DNA of 64,000 bases from Notospermus geniculatus (GCA_002633025.1 NMRB01002145.1:59031-123030), one strand, 5' to 3'; positions 11,878 to 22,629 are shown, counted from the first letter of the stretch. A program made the numbers and translations. Notes: a model not told the origin generated them from the letters alone.

Positions 11878-12082
11878 AGGAGCGCGGTATTGCCACTTTT
11901 TCTCGACAGCTGGCGCCACCGCGCCACTCTCCAACCTAGGGTCTAACTACGTTGTCGGCGAGTTGACCCGATTTTCTCTGTACATTTTGTAATGCATTTT
12001 TGTAGTTCGTCTTACTGCCGCTAGGTGGCTCCCTCTACGTCGGCAGACAAATAACGCATTTGAGATCCAGTACCGTGTTCCT
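11878..12082. mobile_element. TTAA-target MITE
   Basis: TTAA at 11874-11877, then AGGAGCGCGGTATTG. The right end CAGTACCGTGTTCCT is followed by TTAA at 12083-12086. Imperfect termini of about 16 bp. Same target class as the elements at 6601 and 10035 but a different family. Confidence 0.65.
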
Positions 12083-12185
12083 TTAATAGAGGAGATAGAA
12101 GAGATGGGTGTTGAAACCGTAACTTATACACAATGGACCAACACAGACAGGTATGATTTAATTTCCTGATTGAAATCGTGGTCTT

Positions 12186-12385
12186 AATCGTGGTGATCCT
12201 ATAATATAGGATCACCACGATTATGTCCTATCAGATCTTATCGGACCTTGAGGTCAGTCTTGGCAATCGTATTGATCGTAGAAGAGTTTTGAACGGTTCA
12301 AAAATTTTCTACGATCAACACGATTGCCGTCACGATTGCCCTCTAGATGTGATAAGATATGATAGGATCACCACGATTGTTCCAC
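12186..12385. repeat. Nested palindromes around GATCACCACGATT
   Basis: 12186-12222 is a perfect 37-bp palindrome (18-bp arms). Its right half also pairs over about 80 bp in a larger foldback whose far arm is about 12300-12385, including TTGATCGTAGAA and the CCTATCAGATCTTATC region. Confidence 0.7.
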
Positions 12386-12400
12386 GTTTCAACCGTGGCG

Positions 12401-13890
12401 CCATTCGTGCCACCTGAAATTGACCAATCGCGACCATATCGCATCCAAGCGCAACAGAACGTATCGACTCGCATCACCTCGTATCCAAACGTGAAACGTC
12501 AGAGAATTAAACAAACATTCCACGATCAGCTACGAGTGGACAATCGAGACGTTCATAACGGACCGCGCCCTAGTGGGAATACAGCATTATGGAGAAATCA
12601 ATTCTCCAAAACCAAATTTTGCAGACATCTTTACTAGATATTAGTCTACCTGTACACAAAATTGCAAGAAAGTTAAAGGTGTGATAATTCCTGAAAAAGT
12701 AGGTCAAAGGTCAAGGTCATGTCAAATGACCTTGAGAGGTCAAACATCAAGGAAGGTAATTGAGTTACCGGTACATATCACCGGAAAGGAAATTTTCTCC
12801 TCCATCCAATGGTATCAATTTTGTAAGAATCGGTCAACAACTTTTTGAGTTATCACCGGTTTCGTCCTTCAGGGTCAACTTCGCCTTTAAAATCGGTCTC
12901 TCTTTGAAGTACTCAAATCTTTGAAGTACTCTATCTCCGCGTTAAGAGGTCAGAAAGAGCAGAAAATTGGTGTTTGTGAGTTTCTCTGGAGCCCCCCCCC
13001 CCCCCCCCNTGTGTGATTTTTTATCCCGAAATTTTTGCCAACAAATTGGCTGAAGTCACTTTTGTATCATAATGTGAAAAAAAAGTCTGAAATAACACAA
13101 ATACTAACTGTCTTTTACTTCCAAACTCAGAAACTGGCGTGTTCTGCTTCCTGCTGACGTTTTGTGAAGTCAACAGACAAGTCTGATCAGTCACCAGACA
13201 ACAGTGCCATCTAGGCTTACTTGCTGACCTAGTAACATTATCGCCATCTCATGGCCAGACCACGTACTGAAATCATCTGCTGAATTTTTCCCAGCCAGGT
13301 GAGGATACTCTAGTTCGTCTGGAATCCACGAGATGGCGATAGTATACGCATAGGATCGTCAGTGCACAGTAGAAAACTGGGTTTAGTGGTGAACGAATAT
13401 ATTCGTCCATAGGGCTGAAAGAGTTGGGTGGACTGATCGTGAAGAGGACAACCGATTACGGTACGATGAAGATGACGATGATCGGGACAAGGGTACGGTA
13501 TCGACAGCGGAAGTGCATCTTGGGTAGAGCGTGAGAAAAATGAGCCCGCTGCACGTGGGATCAACATAGGATCAACCCAGAACTACCCCCACCGGCGTCG
13601 GACAAATATATGCTGAACCTACGACCTCCATCCCATCTCCATCTACCGCTCCATCCCAGTTCAACGCACGATCTTGATCCATCCCCGATCATCCTCGCTC
13701 GTTTTGGGAGGGTTCAACATTCTTGCCCGCTCTCAACGATCTACCTGATCAACCTAGGACCATATTTGACCAAAAAAACGCTGTACCAGACTCTGTCCAT
13801 TTTTCGGGCGCGGGGATGATCGGGCCTCTGTCGTGAGGTCGGTGTGAAGGGGGCTACCAGCGGGACGATCTCTAAAACGCTCTTGCTGAA
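12401..13890. other. No gene recognised; poly-C run with ambiguous base
   Basis: Contains clustered AGGTCA words (about 12703-12748) that read as direct and inverted half-sites, and a C homopolymer 12993-13008 ending in one N at 13009, probably a sequencing stall. Confidence 0.4.
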
Positions 13891-14829
13891 TGTACAGTCT
13901 TACTCTTTGACCAAAGTTTATCTCCACCTGATACCTTGAATATTTCGAATACTACTGGCCTAATTTACACACGATTTGTTCCATATGAAAGTATGTCCTA
14001 TTCGTCATATTTCTGCATGAAATCTTTGGAAATTTCGAATTATCTAATTATGTAATAGCTCGTCATAAACAACACTAAAAATCAATTTTTCCTAATGTAA
14101 TTATTTCGTGATTTTTCTTGAAGCTTTGATAGAGTGGAAGTTTCTAATGATTTGGGGCTTTGTTTCATTAAAATATGTTGAGTGGTTGCTGAGATATTTG
14201 AGATCATCAAAATATTGATAATTTGAGATTTTCGTGCTTTTCAGGAAATTTTGATGCCATTAGATAAAGTTGAACTCAGAATATGGGTTTGGGGACTTTT
14301 TGCGTTATTTGGGAAGAAATAGGCTATAGCATATTCTTCAAAATATCATAATGTTGATATTTTGAAAATCATGCCTAACTTCTAACCAGTTGTTTGTGGT
14401 AAAAGTTCCAAAACTTCATATTGCTACATCACACATTTTTAGGTGTGACCTGTCTACCGCTATCACAATTTTGTGAAAAAAATCGCAATTTTCAAATTAT
14501 CGAAATTTTGATAATCCCAAATATCTCAGCAACCATTGAACATATTTTGATGAAAAAAATCTCAAAGTCTTTAAAAGCTTCTACTCTATCAAAGCAGCAA
14601 CAAAAGTCACCACCCAAAAATCACACAATAAAAATGATGATTTTTAGTGTTTTTTTCTCTGATGATCTATTACATAATTACGATATTTTGAAATAGCCAA
14701 AATTCTGATGCCGAAATATGACCAACAAGATATACTTTCATGTGGAACAAACCGTGTTAAAATTGGCCCAGTAGTATTTGAAATATTCAAGGTATCATGT
14801 GGAGATAAACTTTTGTCAAAGACTGTACA
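13891..14829. mobile_element. ~940-bp near-complete palindrome (foldback element)
   Basis: The left end TGTACAGTCTTACTCTTTG and the right end CAAAGACTGTACA pair, and the pairing continues inward through TTTATCTCCACNTGATACC, the GAATATTTCGAATAC region and GTTGCTGAGATATTTG to near the middle. Almost the whole element is two diverged complementary arms. AT-rich, no coding capacity. Target duplication not clear. Confidence 0.75.
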
Positions 14830-15342
14830 TGTATGGTCATTATCCAGTCTTCATAGTGGATTTGTGGGGAGATGAAACTCCATGTGTAACCATGTGTAAC
14901 TAAAGGTTTAGTTTCAAATAACTATTACATTAGAATGTATAACAAAAGATTTCGAAATAACTTGATAAACCTCCTTCTCAGAAAGACGAGTAGCGTAACA
15001 TGACGATTATTGCAAAAACAAATTTGATTGAAGGTCATATTTCTTTCAGTTAGAACTTTCTCAAATTTTTGCGAGTTGAAACACTCCGGAATTTCTGTGG
15101 GGACATGTTGAGGTTCAAGAACTAATGTGATGTAGTGGAAACAGCAACAGCCAAAACATCCGGGGCACAGATTATTCAAAAACTGCCCGAAAAGAGGGTT
15201 TATCCTTTTAAATTTAATTCCAAAGATCCATTTTCTAAAATCATGGCGGCGAAAGGCACCATCGCAGATTTTCATTCAGTTGGATTACAGGGACGGAGGA
15301 CGGAAGCCGATTTTCTTTCGCACTCATTTCGGAGATGCCTCG

Positions 15343-15482
15343 TCGAGTCTGGTAATAAACAATACGTCCTCGATGATTATACCCTTGCAACTTGTTTCTG
15401 CGTGATTCATGTTTAAACGTTGGTGGCTCTTCAAGTGGCAATAAAATGAAGCTTTAACGTATACATGTAGTACCGGCACGCC
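15343..15482 (+). pseudogene. Decayed 5' GPCR fragment, unit 1
   Basis: AATACGTCCTCGATGATTA matches the first codons of the GPCR at 17237. Sequence after GTTGGTGGCTCT matches the upstream flank of the intact gene (about 17165-17230). This suggests a partial tandem duplication of the gene's 5' end. It is interrupted at 15482 by the foldback element 15483-16881. Confidence 0.6.
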
Positions 15483-15792
15483 TATAGCAAGCGGATTGTC
15501 CAGTTATTCAAAAAAAAACTATATTTTTGCATTAAAACTTTGTTTTATGCTCATAAAACTTAGTTTTTGTGGAGAAAATATATTTTTTTTAAAAAAAATT
15601 AAAAATTTTTTTGCCCCAAAACCTGTTTTTTGCAATAAAACGCATATTTTTTTAAAAAAAACTAAGTTTTATGCTCATAAATATAGGCTTTTCAATCATC
15701 AGCATAAAACTTAGTTTCGATGCGGTCAGCCCTGGTTTTATGGGAAAACTTAGTTTTTCTTCAATAAAACGAGTATTTGTGTCGAAAATATA

Positions 15793-16019
15793 CGGGAGAA
15801 TCCAACTTACCTCGACGCGAGTCCAAGTCATAAAAAATTTCTAAGTTCTAATAATACCGTAATATAGAGGGGGTAGCATAATGGTAAATGGAACAGCTTG
15901 TATTATACCTAAGCTGTTGCATCTGTCATTATGCCAACCCTACTATATATTACGATATTTTTAGAACTTACAAAATTTTTATGACCTGGACTCGCGTCGA
16001 GGTAAGTTGGATTCTCCCG
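15793..16019. mobile_element. Palindromic MITE nested in the foldback
   Basis: CGGGAGAATCCAACTTACC at the left is exactly mirrored at the right, and arms extend about 70 bp through TCGACGCGAGTCC. TA flanks both ends (15791-15792, 16020-16021), as for Tc1/mariner-type MITEs (inference). Confidence 0.8.
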
Positions 16020-16306
16020 TAAGTTTCTTGAATAACTGGACAAACGGCGTACAAAAACCTAGTTTTTATCAAAAACGTACTTTTTATGGCATAAAACTTG
16101 GTTTTAGTAAAAAAAACTTGGTTTTTTGACTGTGTGCTGACAAACTAAAACTTTGACTGAAAAACATTTCCGTGCAGAAACTTATATTTTTGTCGATAAA
16201 ATGGGGGTTGTTTGGCATAAAACCAGGTTTTAGTCATAAAATATAGGTTTTTGACAAAAACTAAGTTTTTTGATAAAAACCTATATTTTATGAAGCAAAA
16301 AACTAA

Positions 16307-16705
16307 GGGCCATATTCATAAAGGGTGTTTCGCCTAATCAGCGTACAAAGTTTGCATTACACAGGTTAAAGGCCTAGAAAACGATTGTTCTGCTTTCTGT
16401 ATGCTGCCTGATCGCTGGCATTTACCCACAAGATGATCACACGCGTCTAACTTTCCTGCGGCTCAGTGTGGAAGGACAAAAGAAAGTGTTGGGCAAATTC
16501 TAGACAAGCCTGCCTGATCGTTTAACTTTTCCTTTGTCCTCTTGGGCTTAGAAGCAGGAAAGTTGTACGCGTGTGATTATCCTGCGGGCAAATGCCTCTG
16601 GTGAAGCACCATACAGACATCAGACAATAGTTTCCTAGGCCTTTAACCTGTGTAATGCAGAATTTGTACGCTGATTAGGCTAAACACCCTTTATGAATAC
16701 GGCCC
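16307..16705. mobile_element. Harbinger-like MITE (GGGCC-TATTCATAAAGG), nested
   Basis: GGGCCATATTCATAAAGG to CCTTTATGAATACGGCCC, with TAA at 16304-16306 and 16706-16708. The arms are about 180 bp. Removing the element and one TAA rebuilds AAAAACTAAGTTTTC, the array motif of the host foldback. A second, disrupted member of the family is at 36594-38023. Confidence 0.85.
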
Positions 16706-16887
16706 TAAGTTTTCTTCTATAAAATTTGGTTTTAGACAAAAAGTAGGTTTTTTAGGAGAAAAACATAGTTTTTGTCAAAAACCTATATTTTATCCACAAA
16801 AACCAAGTTTTATGAGCATAAAACTAGGTTGTTGTGTAAAAATATAGGTTTTTTGAATAACTGGACAATCAGCTTGCCATACACGCC

Positions 16888-17165
16888 TAGGTTAAAAACT
16901 GACGCCAGTGATGCGCCTGAAAATGAGCAATACGTTCTGAATAATTACACCATCTCTTCGTGAATCGAGTACCTTTTGACAGCAGCCGTCAGTTCGTCGA
17001 AATACACTGCTGATATTACATGTGCCTACGTCTTGGCGGCTCCTTTGCCAGCGATCCTTGCCACTGTTGGTCTGCTATTGGATAAGTTATTTTTCCTCTA
17101 AGGCCTTCTACATTCTAATGAGCCAGAAAAAGTACGCCAAAGTACAGCTTGTTCGTGATTTAGAA
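16888..17165 (+). pseudogene. Decayed 5' GPCR fragment, unit 2
   Basis: Aligns with the intact GPCR from AGCAATACGT through the ATCCTTGGCACTGTTGGTCTG region to CATTCTAATGANCCAGAA, covering the N terminus and first membrane helix. An early stop, small indels and a lost GNFLS segment break it. It then runs straight into the flank of the intact gene, so it is a partial tandem duplicate. Confidence 0.72.
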
Positions 17166-17236
17166 ACATTGGTGGCTCTGGAAATGACAATAGAATAGAA
17201 CTTTTAACAATCATACACATACGCGTACAGTTCCAA

Positions 17237-18256
17237 ATGTATACGTCGATGATGGACCTGGAAATAAGCAATACGTCCTCAATGATTACACCACCTACTG
17301 GTGAATCGAGTAGCTTCGCGACAGCTGCTGTAAGTTCGTTGAAATACATCGTTGATATTGCTATCTACGTCATGACGGTTCCTTTGCCGCCGATCCTTGG
17401 CACTGTTGGTCTGCTAGGAAACTTCCTGAGCTACATTCTAATGAACCAGAAGAAGTACATCAAAAGCACGGCTTGTTTCTACATGCGCTGTCTGGCCGTT
17501 TTAGATTGTTTCTACATCTATGGCAGAATGTTGCTACGTTATGTTTTGGTGATGGCCCCACAACTCTTTCAAAGCACCCGCGTCAAGCATCCATATTGTC
17601 TGTACTATTTTACGAATTTCAAATTGGGACAGTTCCTCTCGCCATGGTTACTGGTTGTCATTGCATTCCACCGGTTCCTCGCCGTTAATTGGCCGCTTAA
17701 GGCTGCAATGATTTTAACAATGTGGCGGAGTAAGATAACTGTTCTTGTTGTGTTTGGATGCGGTATACTCTTCGGTCTAGTGCAGCTGTCAAGAACGTGG
17801 CAGGAAAAGTACAGTCACTGGTTGTGCCCTTATCAATACGACCCACCATTTGACGCCATCTATCACTGGATTGGAGGGGTAGTTGAAACGTTTTTGCCAA
17901 TCTTGGGCATTTCTTTCTTCAACATTGGGATTTTGATTGCTTTTAACCGAAGCAGACAAGACAAGGAACTGAAGAAATCGACAATACGCTCCAAGGACTC
18001 CTCCGTCAATCTGGCTACCTTTTTGGTGACCAGCACCTTCATTGCGTTGAAGATTCCAATAGAGATTAACGACTTTTATTGGGAATACAGACAGGGTGAA
18101 GTGAGCCTTGACATGCAGCAGTTGAAGCGAATTTCACTCAATGCTGGTGTTCTTGCTGAGGGCGCGATCTACTGCTTCAACTCGTATTTTTATGTGTTAG
18201 CTTGCAAACGGCTGAGACAGGAGATGTTTCGAATACTTTTATTTGTGGGAACATAA
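17237..18256 (+). CDS. Rhodopsin-type G-protein-coupled receptor, intronless
   Basis: 339 codons with seven hydrophobic helices, a plasma-membrane receptor by family. Helix 1 has GLLGNFLS (N62 in the 1.50 position) and helix 2 has LAVLD (D90). C121 before helix 3 and C197 in loop 2 can form the usual disulfide. Helix 3 ends HRF at 145-147 in place of D/ERY. Helix 6 lacks CWxP. Helix 7 has NSYFY (315-319) in place of NPxxY, followed by a basic helix 8 (KRLRQEM). The ligand is unknown; divergent intronless receptors of this kind are often lineage-expanded in marine invertebrates. The first ATG is used; in-frame Met5 and Met6 are alternatives. The altered DRY and NPxxY motifs make G-protein coupling uncertain. 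Confidence 0.85.
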   Translation: MYTSMMDLEISNTSSMITPPTGESSSFATAAVSSLKYIVDIAIYVMTVPLPPILGTVGLLGNFLSYILMNQKKYIKSTACFYMRCLAVLDCFYIYGRMLLRYVLVMAPQLFQSTRVKHPYCLYYFTNFKLGQFLSPWLLVVIAFHRFLAVNWPLKAAMILTMWRSKITVLVVFGCGILFGLVQLSRTWQEKYSHWLCPYQYDPPFDAIYHWIGGVVETFLPILGISFFNIGILIAFNRSRQDKELKKSTIRSKDSSVNLATFLVTSTFIALKIPIEINDFYWEYRQGEVSLDMQQLKRISLNAGVLAEGAIYCFNSYFYVLACKRLRQEMFRILLFVGT

Positions 18257-18271
18257 AACAATCGTTGGTGT

Positions 18272-18277
18272 AATAAA
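18272..18277 (+). promoter_or_regulatory. Likely polyadenylation signal of the GPCR
   Basis: AATAAA lies 16 bp after the GPCR stop codon, in the expected place for a short 3' UTR. Confidence 0.5.
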
Positions 18278-18445
18278 AAGATCCAATATATTTCATTTAA
18301 CCTCTATTGACAAAAGAAATTGGATATGATTAAAGAACACAATCGCTTCAAAAATTCATGGGTGGGTAGGAGATATCTAAGGCTTTCACACAGGCTGATT
18401 TTATTCATTTTCGTTGAGCAGTTTAGAAATAAACGACGAACGCGT

Positions 18446-18895
18446 TAGTCTGGTTCCCTGACCTGCTGTATGGTGGCGCTGACTGATGGTGCGATACAGA
18501 GGTCAGGCAGGCGCCACCGTTAATACTCATCACGTGATCTAAAATTGTCAAGATCGTGACAATTTTGCTGTGACATCACTTAGTAACAGGATGTTTCGCT
18601 ACATCGAACATGAAGCCGATTGTGCAGCCTTTTGACCCTACAACTTCCGAATTATTTTTTCCTTTGTGATACTGGCAGAGCTGATACTGGTGCACCGAAA
18701 ACATACAGAACATCCAGCATTTTGACAGTTTTCACACACAATGTACAACTCGTTTACCGAATCCCGATATCCCATATAACGGTCAGTGCATGACTAATGT
18801 CCTATTTTTAGCTTAGTATCGACGCGGCGCCTGCCTGACCTCTGTATCGCACCATCAGTCAGCGCCACCATACAGCAGGTCAGGGAACCAAACTA
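18446..18895. mobile_element. Mutator-like MITE, 9-bp target duplication CGAACGCGT
   Basis: The left terminus TAGTCTGGTTCCCTGACC pairs with the right GGTCAGGGAACCAAACTA. The arms are near-perfect for about 65 bp, through GGTGGCGCTGACTGATGG. CGAACGCGT occurs at 18437-18445 and 18896-18904. A 9-bp duplication fits Mutator-like elements. Superfamily is an inference because no transposase is present. Confidence 0.85.
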
Positions 18896-19111
18896 CGAAC
18901 GCGTCAATTCAGAAAGTGAATATGACGTCACACGGAACGGCGCCGTCAGGGAATAAATTGGTTCACCGCTTCAAAGGTACTGTGGCGTCATTTCATTCTC
19001 AATACTCTCACGGCAAATATTCGTATTGTTATAGTGTCACTTAGCAAGTCCCCTTTGGGATAAAGTATCGATATTGTCCAAAACAAAGCAAGATCGCAAA
19101 TTCAACGTTTT

Positions 19112-19505
19112 TTAGCTCAGCTGACCAAAGGTCAGCAGAGCTAGTCATATGTATACTGAGTGGCGTCCGTCTGTGTGTCGTCCGTTAAACTGGCACGTTT
19201 CGCAACCGCAAGGCCCAAGGTCATGAAAGTTGGTGGAGAGGTAGGCCCTGGGAAGGACTCGAAACAGAAGAAAAAATTTTGGCGATTTGTCCCACATTGT
19301 GCCCCCCAGAGGGCAATTTGCGCAGAACGAAATATCTCAATATCTCAGCACCTGTGATAAATATGTCGACCAAAAGTGATGGAATAGATAGGTTGATATT
19401 TTCTACATCCGTTCAAATGGAAAATAATGTCAGATCTGTCCACCAGGGGGTGCTATTCAACAAAATCAAAAACAGGGGTATTTGAATTTCCCGCACTTCA
19501 AAGTT
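19112..19505. repeat. Dispersed repeat starting TAGCTCAGCTGACC, copy 1
   Basis: Starts with the hairpin AGCTCAGCTGACC-AAA-GGTCAGCAGAGCT, then CATATGTATACTGAGTGGCG and TTTCGCAACCGCAAGG. Copy 2 at 33006-33425 matches in the same order. A related family end (GCTCACCCCAGTGAGCTAAAA) closes the repeat at 62590-63324 on the other strand. Confidence 0.75.
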
Positions 19506-20643
19506 CCCAGAGTGACTCTGTAACTGGTGTCCTGTCCACCTATATGTAGCCGGTGGTAACACTGAGACTGGACTGTTACTATGTTCAACATGGCCACTGT
19601 CACGACTGTGCTTTTCATCACTTGAGAATAGACGGGTCAATTTATGAAAAAATACCCCCTAACCCCAAAGAAATTGCTACAAAAGGTTTCTCAACGGTTT
19701 TTGGAAGTATTTGTTGTGGAGAATAACATACTAAAAGTCTACCACAATCCGACCCCTCGAAATTAATTTTTTTTCAAGATGGCGTCCAAGATGGCCGCCG
19801 TAACAATAAAATAGACATATCTCTCTTATTATCTTGATAATAATAATTAAGATGGCCGACAGTCGGGACACGGGCCCGGGTGCTCCGTCTTATTAGGTAA
19901 AGGACTAAAGTGAACGAACGAAAACGTAAGGATACGTTCACCATTGTAACCGGTGATGTGATTGGTGAGGAGTAAACGTATTGATATGTGGCGCCACTGT
20001 TAGGTCCACTTCGCTTACGTCCTGTCTGTGATTGGTTCATCAGCAATGTGTGTAACACGCCCACTGACAGCTGAATTTAGTTGTATGATATGACTAATCA
20101 CCTTGACATGCTTGAGGCGAGCGCCACTGGTAGCGAGCGTCACGGGTAGCTGAGGTCAGGCGGCAACTCGCAGAACGATTATAATTATAATCCCTTCTCA
20201 GGGCAGAGCGCAGTGCAATTTTGTTTTACTGTAAGACGATTGTAATCGGTGTAACACATCGTGTTGACTTTTGTACAATATAGCGGATGTGTACGTTGAG
20301 GAAGTCCAGCAGAGAGGAGATGGACTTGCTGTCAGAGGAGATGATTGCAAACATTGGCGCCTGTTGCCAGTGAAGTTCCGTGATTGATTCCCAGTCGAAC
20401 CCATTCCTCTTATAATAGAGAGGGCGACTCTCTTTGACAGCTCAGGTTTTCTCAGGAAAATCTGGTTTCCTCCGACATTACATACAAATCCCCAATATTG
20501 TCTTAAAAGAGCCAACAATGAGCCAAGTTAGAGCTCATTGTTTTTTGAAAAAGTACTCCGGTTTCCTCCCACATTACAATACAAATCACCAACTAATATA
20601 ATCTAAAGAGCCAATAATGAGAGCCAATAGGTAGAGCAATAAC
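19506..20643. other. No gene recognised; imperfect tandem near 20450-20640
   Basis: CGGTTTCCTCC, then ACATTAC, ACAAATC, AGAGCCAA and AATGAG recur two to three times between about 20460 and 20640, next to the assembly gap. Nothing else is identifiable. Confidence 0.45.
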
Positions 20644-20945
20644 NNNNNNNNNNNNNNNNNNNNNNNNNNNNNNNNNNNNNNNNNNNNNNNNNNNNNNNNN
20701 NNNNNNNNNNNNNNNNNNNNNNNNNNNNNNNNNNNNNNNNNNNNNNNNNNNNNNNNNNNNNNNNNNNNNNNNNNNNNNNNNNNNNNNNNNNNNNNNNNNN
20801 NNNNNNNNNNNNNNNNNNNNNNNNNNNNNNNNNNNNNNNNNNNNNNNNNNNNNNNNNNNNNNNNNNNNNNNNNNNNNNNNNNNNNNNNNNNNNNNNNNNN
20901 NNNNNNNNNNNNNNNNNNNNNNNNNNNNNNNNNNNNNNNNNNNNN
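20644..20945. other. Assembly gap (302 N)
   Basis: A continuous run of N, bounded on the right by a C homopolymer (20947-20962). The true length is unknown. Confidence 0.98.
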
Positions 20946-20962
20946 TCCCCCCCCCCCCCCCC

Positions 20963-21147
20963 GAATTTGTGTGGGTGCAAGTGGACCCTGCACGGTTTGG
21001 GCTGTTAGACCCGAGTCACGTACATACGCATTGTATATAATGTGTGTAGATCGTATTAATGCGGATTAACCTACTCACTATTCAACTCACAATTCAACTC
21101 GCATTTCAACTCGCATTTCAACTCAGCGTAGGAATTCTTCGTTCCGC
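20963..21147 (+). promoter_or_regulatory. Probable 5' UTR of LINE, repeated TTCAACTC
   Basis: Non-coding leader before the ORF1 start, with four close copies of ATTCAACTC or TTTCAACTC at 21079-21124. The 5' boundary is hidden by the gap. Confidence 0.45.
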
Positions 21148-22629
21148 ATGATGGCAACAAAATCGACCAAGGAACATTCCAATACGGAGGATACGCCCAG
21201 AACGATTGGAACGAAATGTAAAGGATACCAGAGATCTCCATGTGAGGGAGTGAGTCTAGAACTCAAAGTCTGTCGGCAGGAGAACGATAGAGCGGAGCAG
21301 GGAGAGGACTCTGAGAGCGACAAGAGTGAGGATACAGAGCCAGAACGAATTGACGTCGAACAGAACATGCACGCGGACCGACGCGACGAAAAGCAGAAGG
21401 CCATTATCGACGACCCGGTTCTTTCGTACATCCTATTTGGTATGCAGACAGGGACCAACGAGCATGTAAAAACTGCAGCGGTAGGTCATTTCACTCAGAC
21501 GCAAATTGAATCAGCAAAGGAGTCTCTTTTTGACATAAAGAACAACTTAAGTCAGGTTATTGGTAACTTTCAAATCCGGAAATCGTCTACGGTCAGATCA
21601 GAAGACGAGGCAAATGTAATGGACATTATAACAGCACTACGTAAACTTGATAAAACGGACATGACGCCGAAAATCGTGATTTCTGCGATTAGGTTGGCAG
21701 AGATACCCAGATCTCCGCCCGAGGAGCTCAATTCCATTTCATATGCAGATAGGCTATATAAGCTGGAAACGAAAGTGTCGCTCATCCAAGAAACAATGTG
21801 TAAAAATATAAGTGGCATGACAATGTTGAAAGAATCTGTCCAAAAATGTGCAGAGAAAGCAGAGGATGTTACGAAATTAGAGTCGCAAAATGTAAGCGTA
21901 AATTCCAGAACGCACGCGAAGTCGGGCTGGGAAGATATGGAAATTCAGACGTTAGAGGAGTTTGACAGCATATGGTCTGCGCCGGGAGGCAACGTCCAAA
22001 AAGATTCGGGAAATAGTGGAAACGCTTCAAAGTCAAGCTCAGATGATATGGTGAGACCTGGAACGAATTCCTACGCGGAGATAACGAGGAACGTCGGTAC
22101 GAGAGGCAGCCTGAAAGGGCGCGGTGGATCGTTTAGACATGAGCAAAGACCCGGGAGCAGGTGCAATCTTCTGAATCCGGTAATTAATCGGCTAAACGGC
22201 AGCTTACGATCAATGTGTAGTGATAACTCGAAAGGAAGCGTGTCGGAAAACGGTGACGGTTTTACACTCGGGAAGCAGGAGTTAATGCAAAATCGGAGGA
22301 AGGAGAGGAAAAGGCGAAACGTGATAATTGGTAAAGCAAAGGTGCAAGGTGACAAAGTGAGGGGCGCCCCGGAGCCCTCGCGTGACGCCTTTGTGTTCCG
22401 GGTGGAAAATTCAACGGAATCATCCGACCTCGAGACATATGTGAACGAAAAAGGTGTAAAGGTGAGAGCCATTGCTTGTGTGTCACATCCCGAGTCTTTG
22501 TATAAGTCTTTCAGAGTTACGGTGGCCAAATCGGACTTCAGTAGATTGTTCGACGAGGAAATGTGGCCAGACGGCATACGAGTTAGGAAGTATATCCAAC
22601 CCCGGAGAGACGGGTGGCGGAACGATTAA
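21148..22629 (+). CDS. LINE ORF1 protein, intact 493 codons
   Basis: The N-terminal quarter is acidic and Lys/Glu-rich. Then come a DPVLSYILFGMQTGTNEH block (about residues 93-110), a Gly/Ser/Arg linker (about 280-340) and a C-terminal domain with VENSTESSDLETYV, SLYKSFRVTVAKSDF and WPDGIRVRKY. This layout is typical of ORF1 proteins of L2/CR1-type LINEs in marine animals, thought to bind RNA. No CCHC zinc knuckle is seen. Two adjacent ATGs open the frame (21148 and 21151). The ORF2 start follows at 22686. ORF1 is open, yet its partner ORF2 is broken, so the copy cannot be autonomous. Confidence 0.75.
   Translation: MMATKSTKEHSNTEDTPRTIGTKCKGYQRSPCEGVSLELKVCRQENDRAEQGEDSESDKSEDTEPERIDVEQNMHADRRDEKQKAIIDDPVLSYILFGMQTGTNEHVKTAAVGHFTQTQIESAKESLFDIKNNLSQVIGNFQIRKSSTVRSEDEANVMDIITALRKLDKTDMTPKIVISAIRLAEIPRSPPEELNSISYADRLYKLETKVSLIQETMCKNISGMTMLKESVQKCAEKAEDVTKLESQNVSVNSRTHAKSGWEDMEIQTLEEFDSIWSAPGGNVQKDSGNSGNASKSSSDDMVRPGTNSYAEITRNVGTRGSLKGRGGSFRHEQRPGSRCNLLNPVINRLNGSLRSMCSDNSKGSVSENGDGFTLGKQELMQNRRKERKRRNVIIGKAKVQGDKVRGAPEPSRDAFVFRVENSTESSDLETYVNEKGVKVRAIACVSHPESLYKSFRVTVAKSDFSRLFDEEMWPDGIRVRKYIQPRRDGWRND

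Larger units (their letters stand above)
15483..16881. mobile_element. Foldback transposon of repeated AAACTAAGTTTT motifs, 6-bp target duplication
   Basis: The ends TATAGCAAGCGGATTGTCC and GGACAATCAGCTTGCCATA pair over about 33 bp. CACGCC flanks both sides (15477-15482 and 16882-16887). The interior is an array of short, mutually complementary units alternating CTATATTTT, AAAACTTAGTTTTT and CATAAAACTAGG in both orientations. Two unrelated elements (15793-16019 and 16307-16705) have inserted into it. No protein coding. The superfamily is unknown; 6-bp duplications are uncommon among classic animal DNA transposons. Confidence 0.82.

Noticed and set aside
19112-19505. Helitron with CTAA end and hairpin
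   Set aside because: The hairpin abuts the terminus instead of lying about 10 bp inside, and no TC start or A-T insertion site could be shown.
20586-20993. Long minus-strand open frames across the N run
   Set aside because: They consist of undefined residues over an assembly gap and have no meaning.
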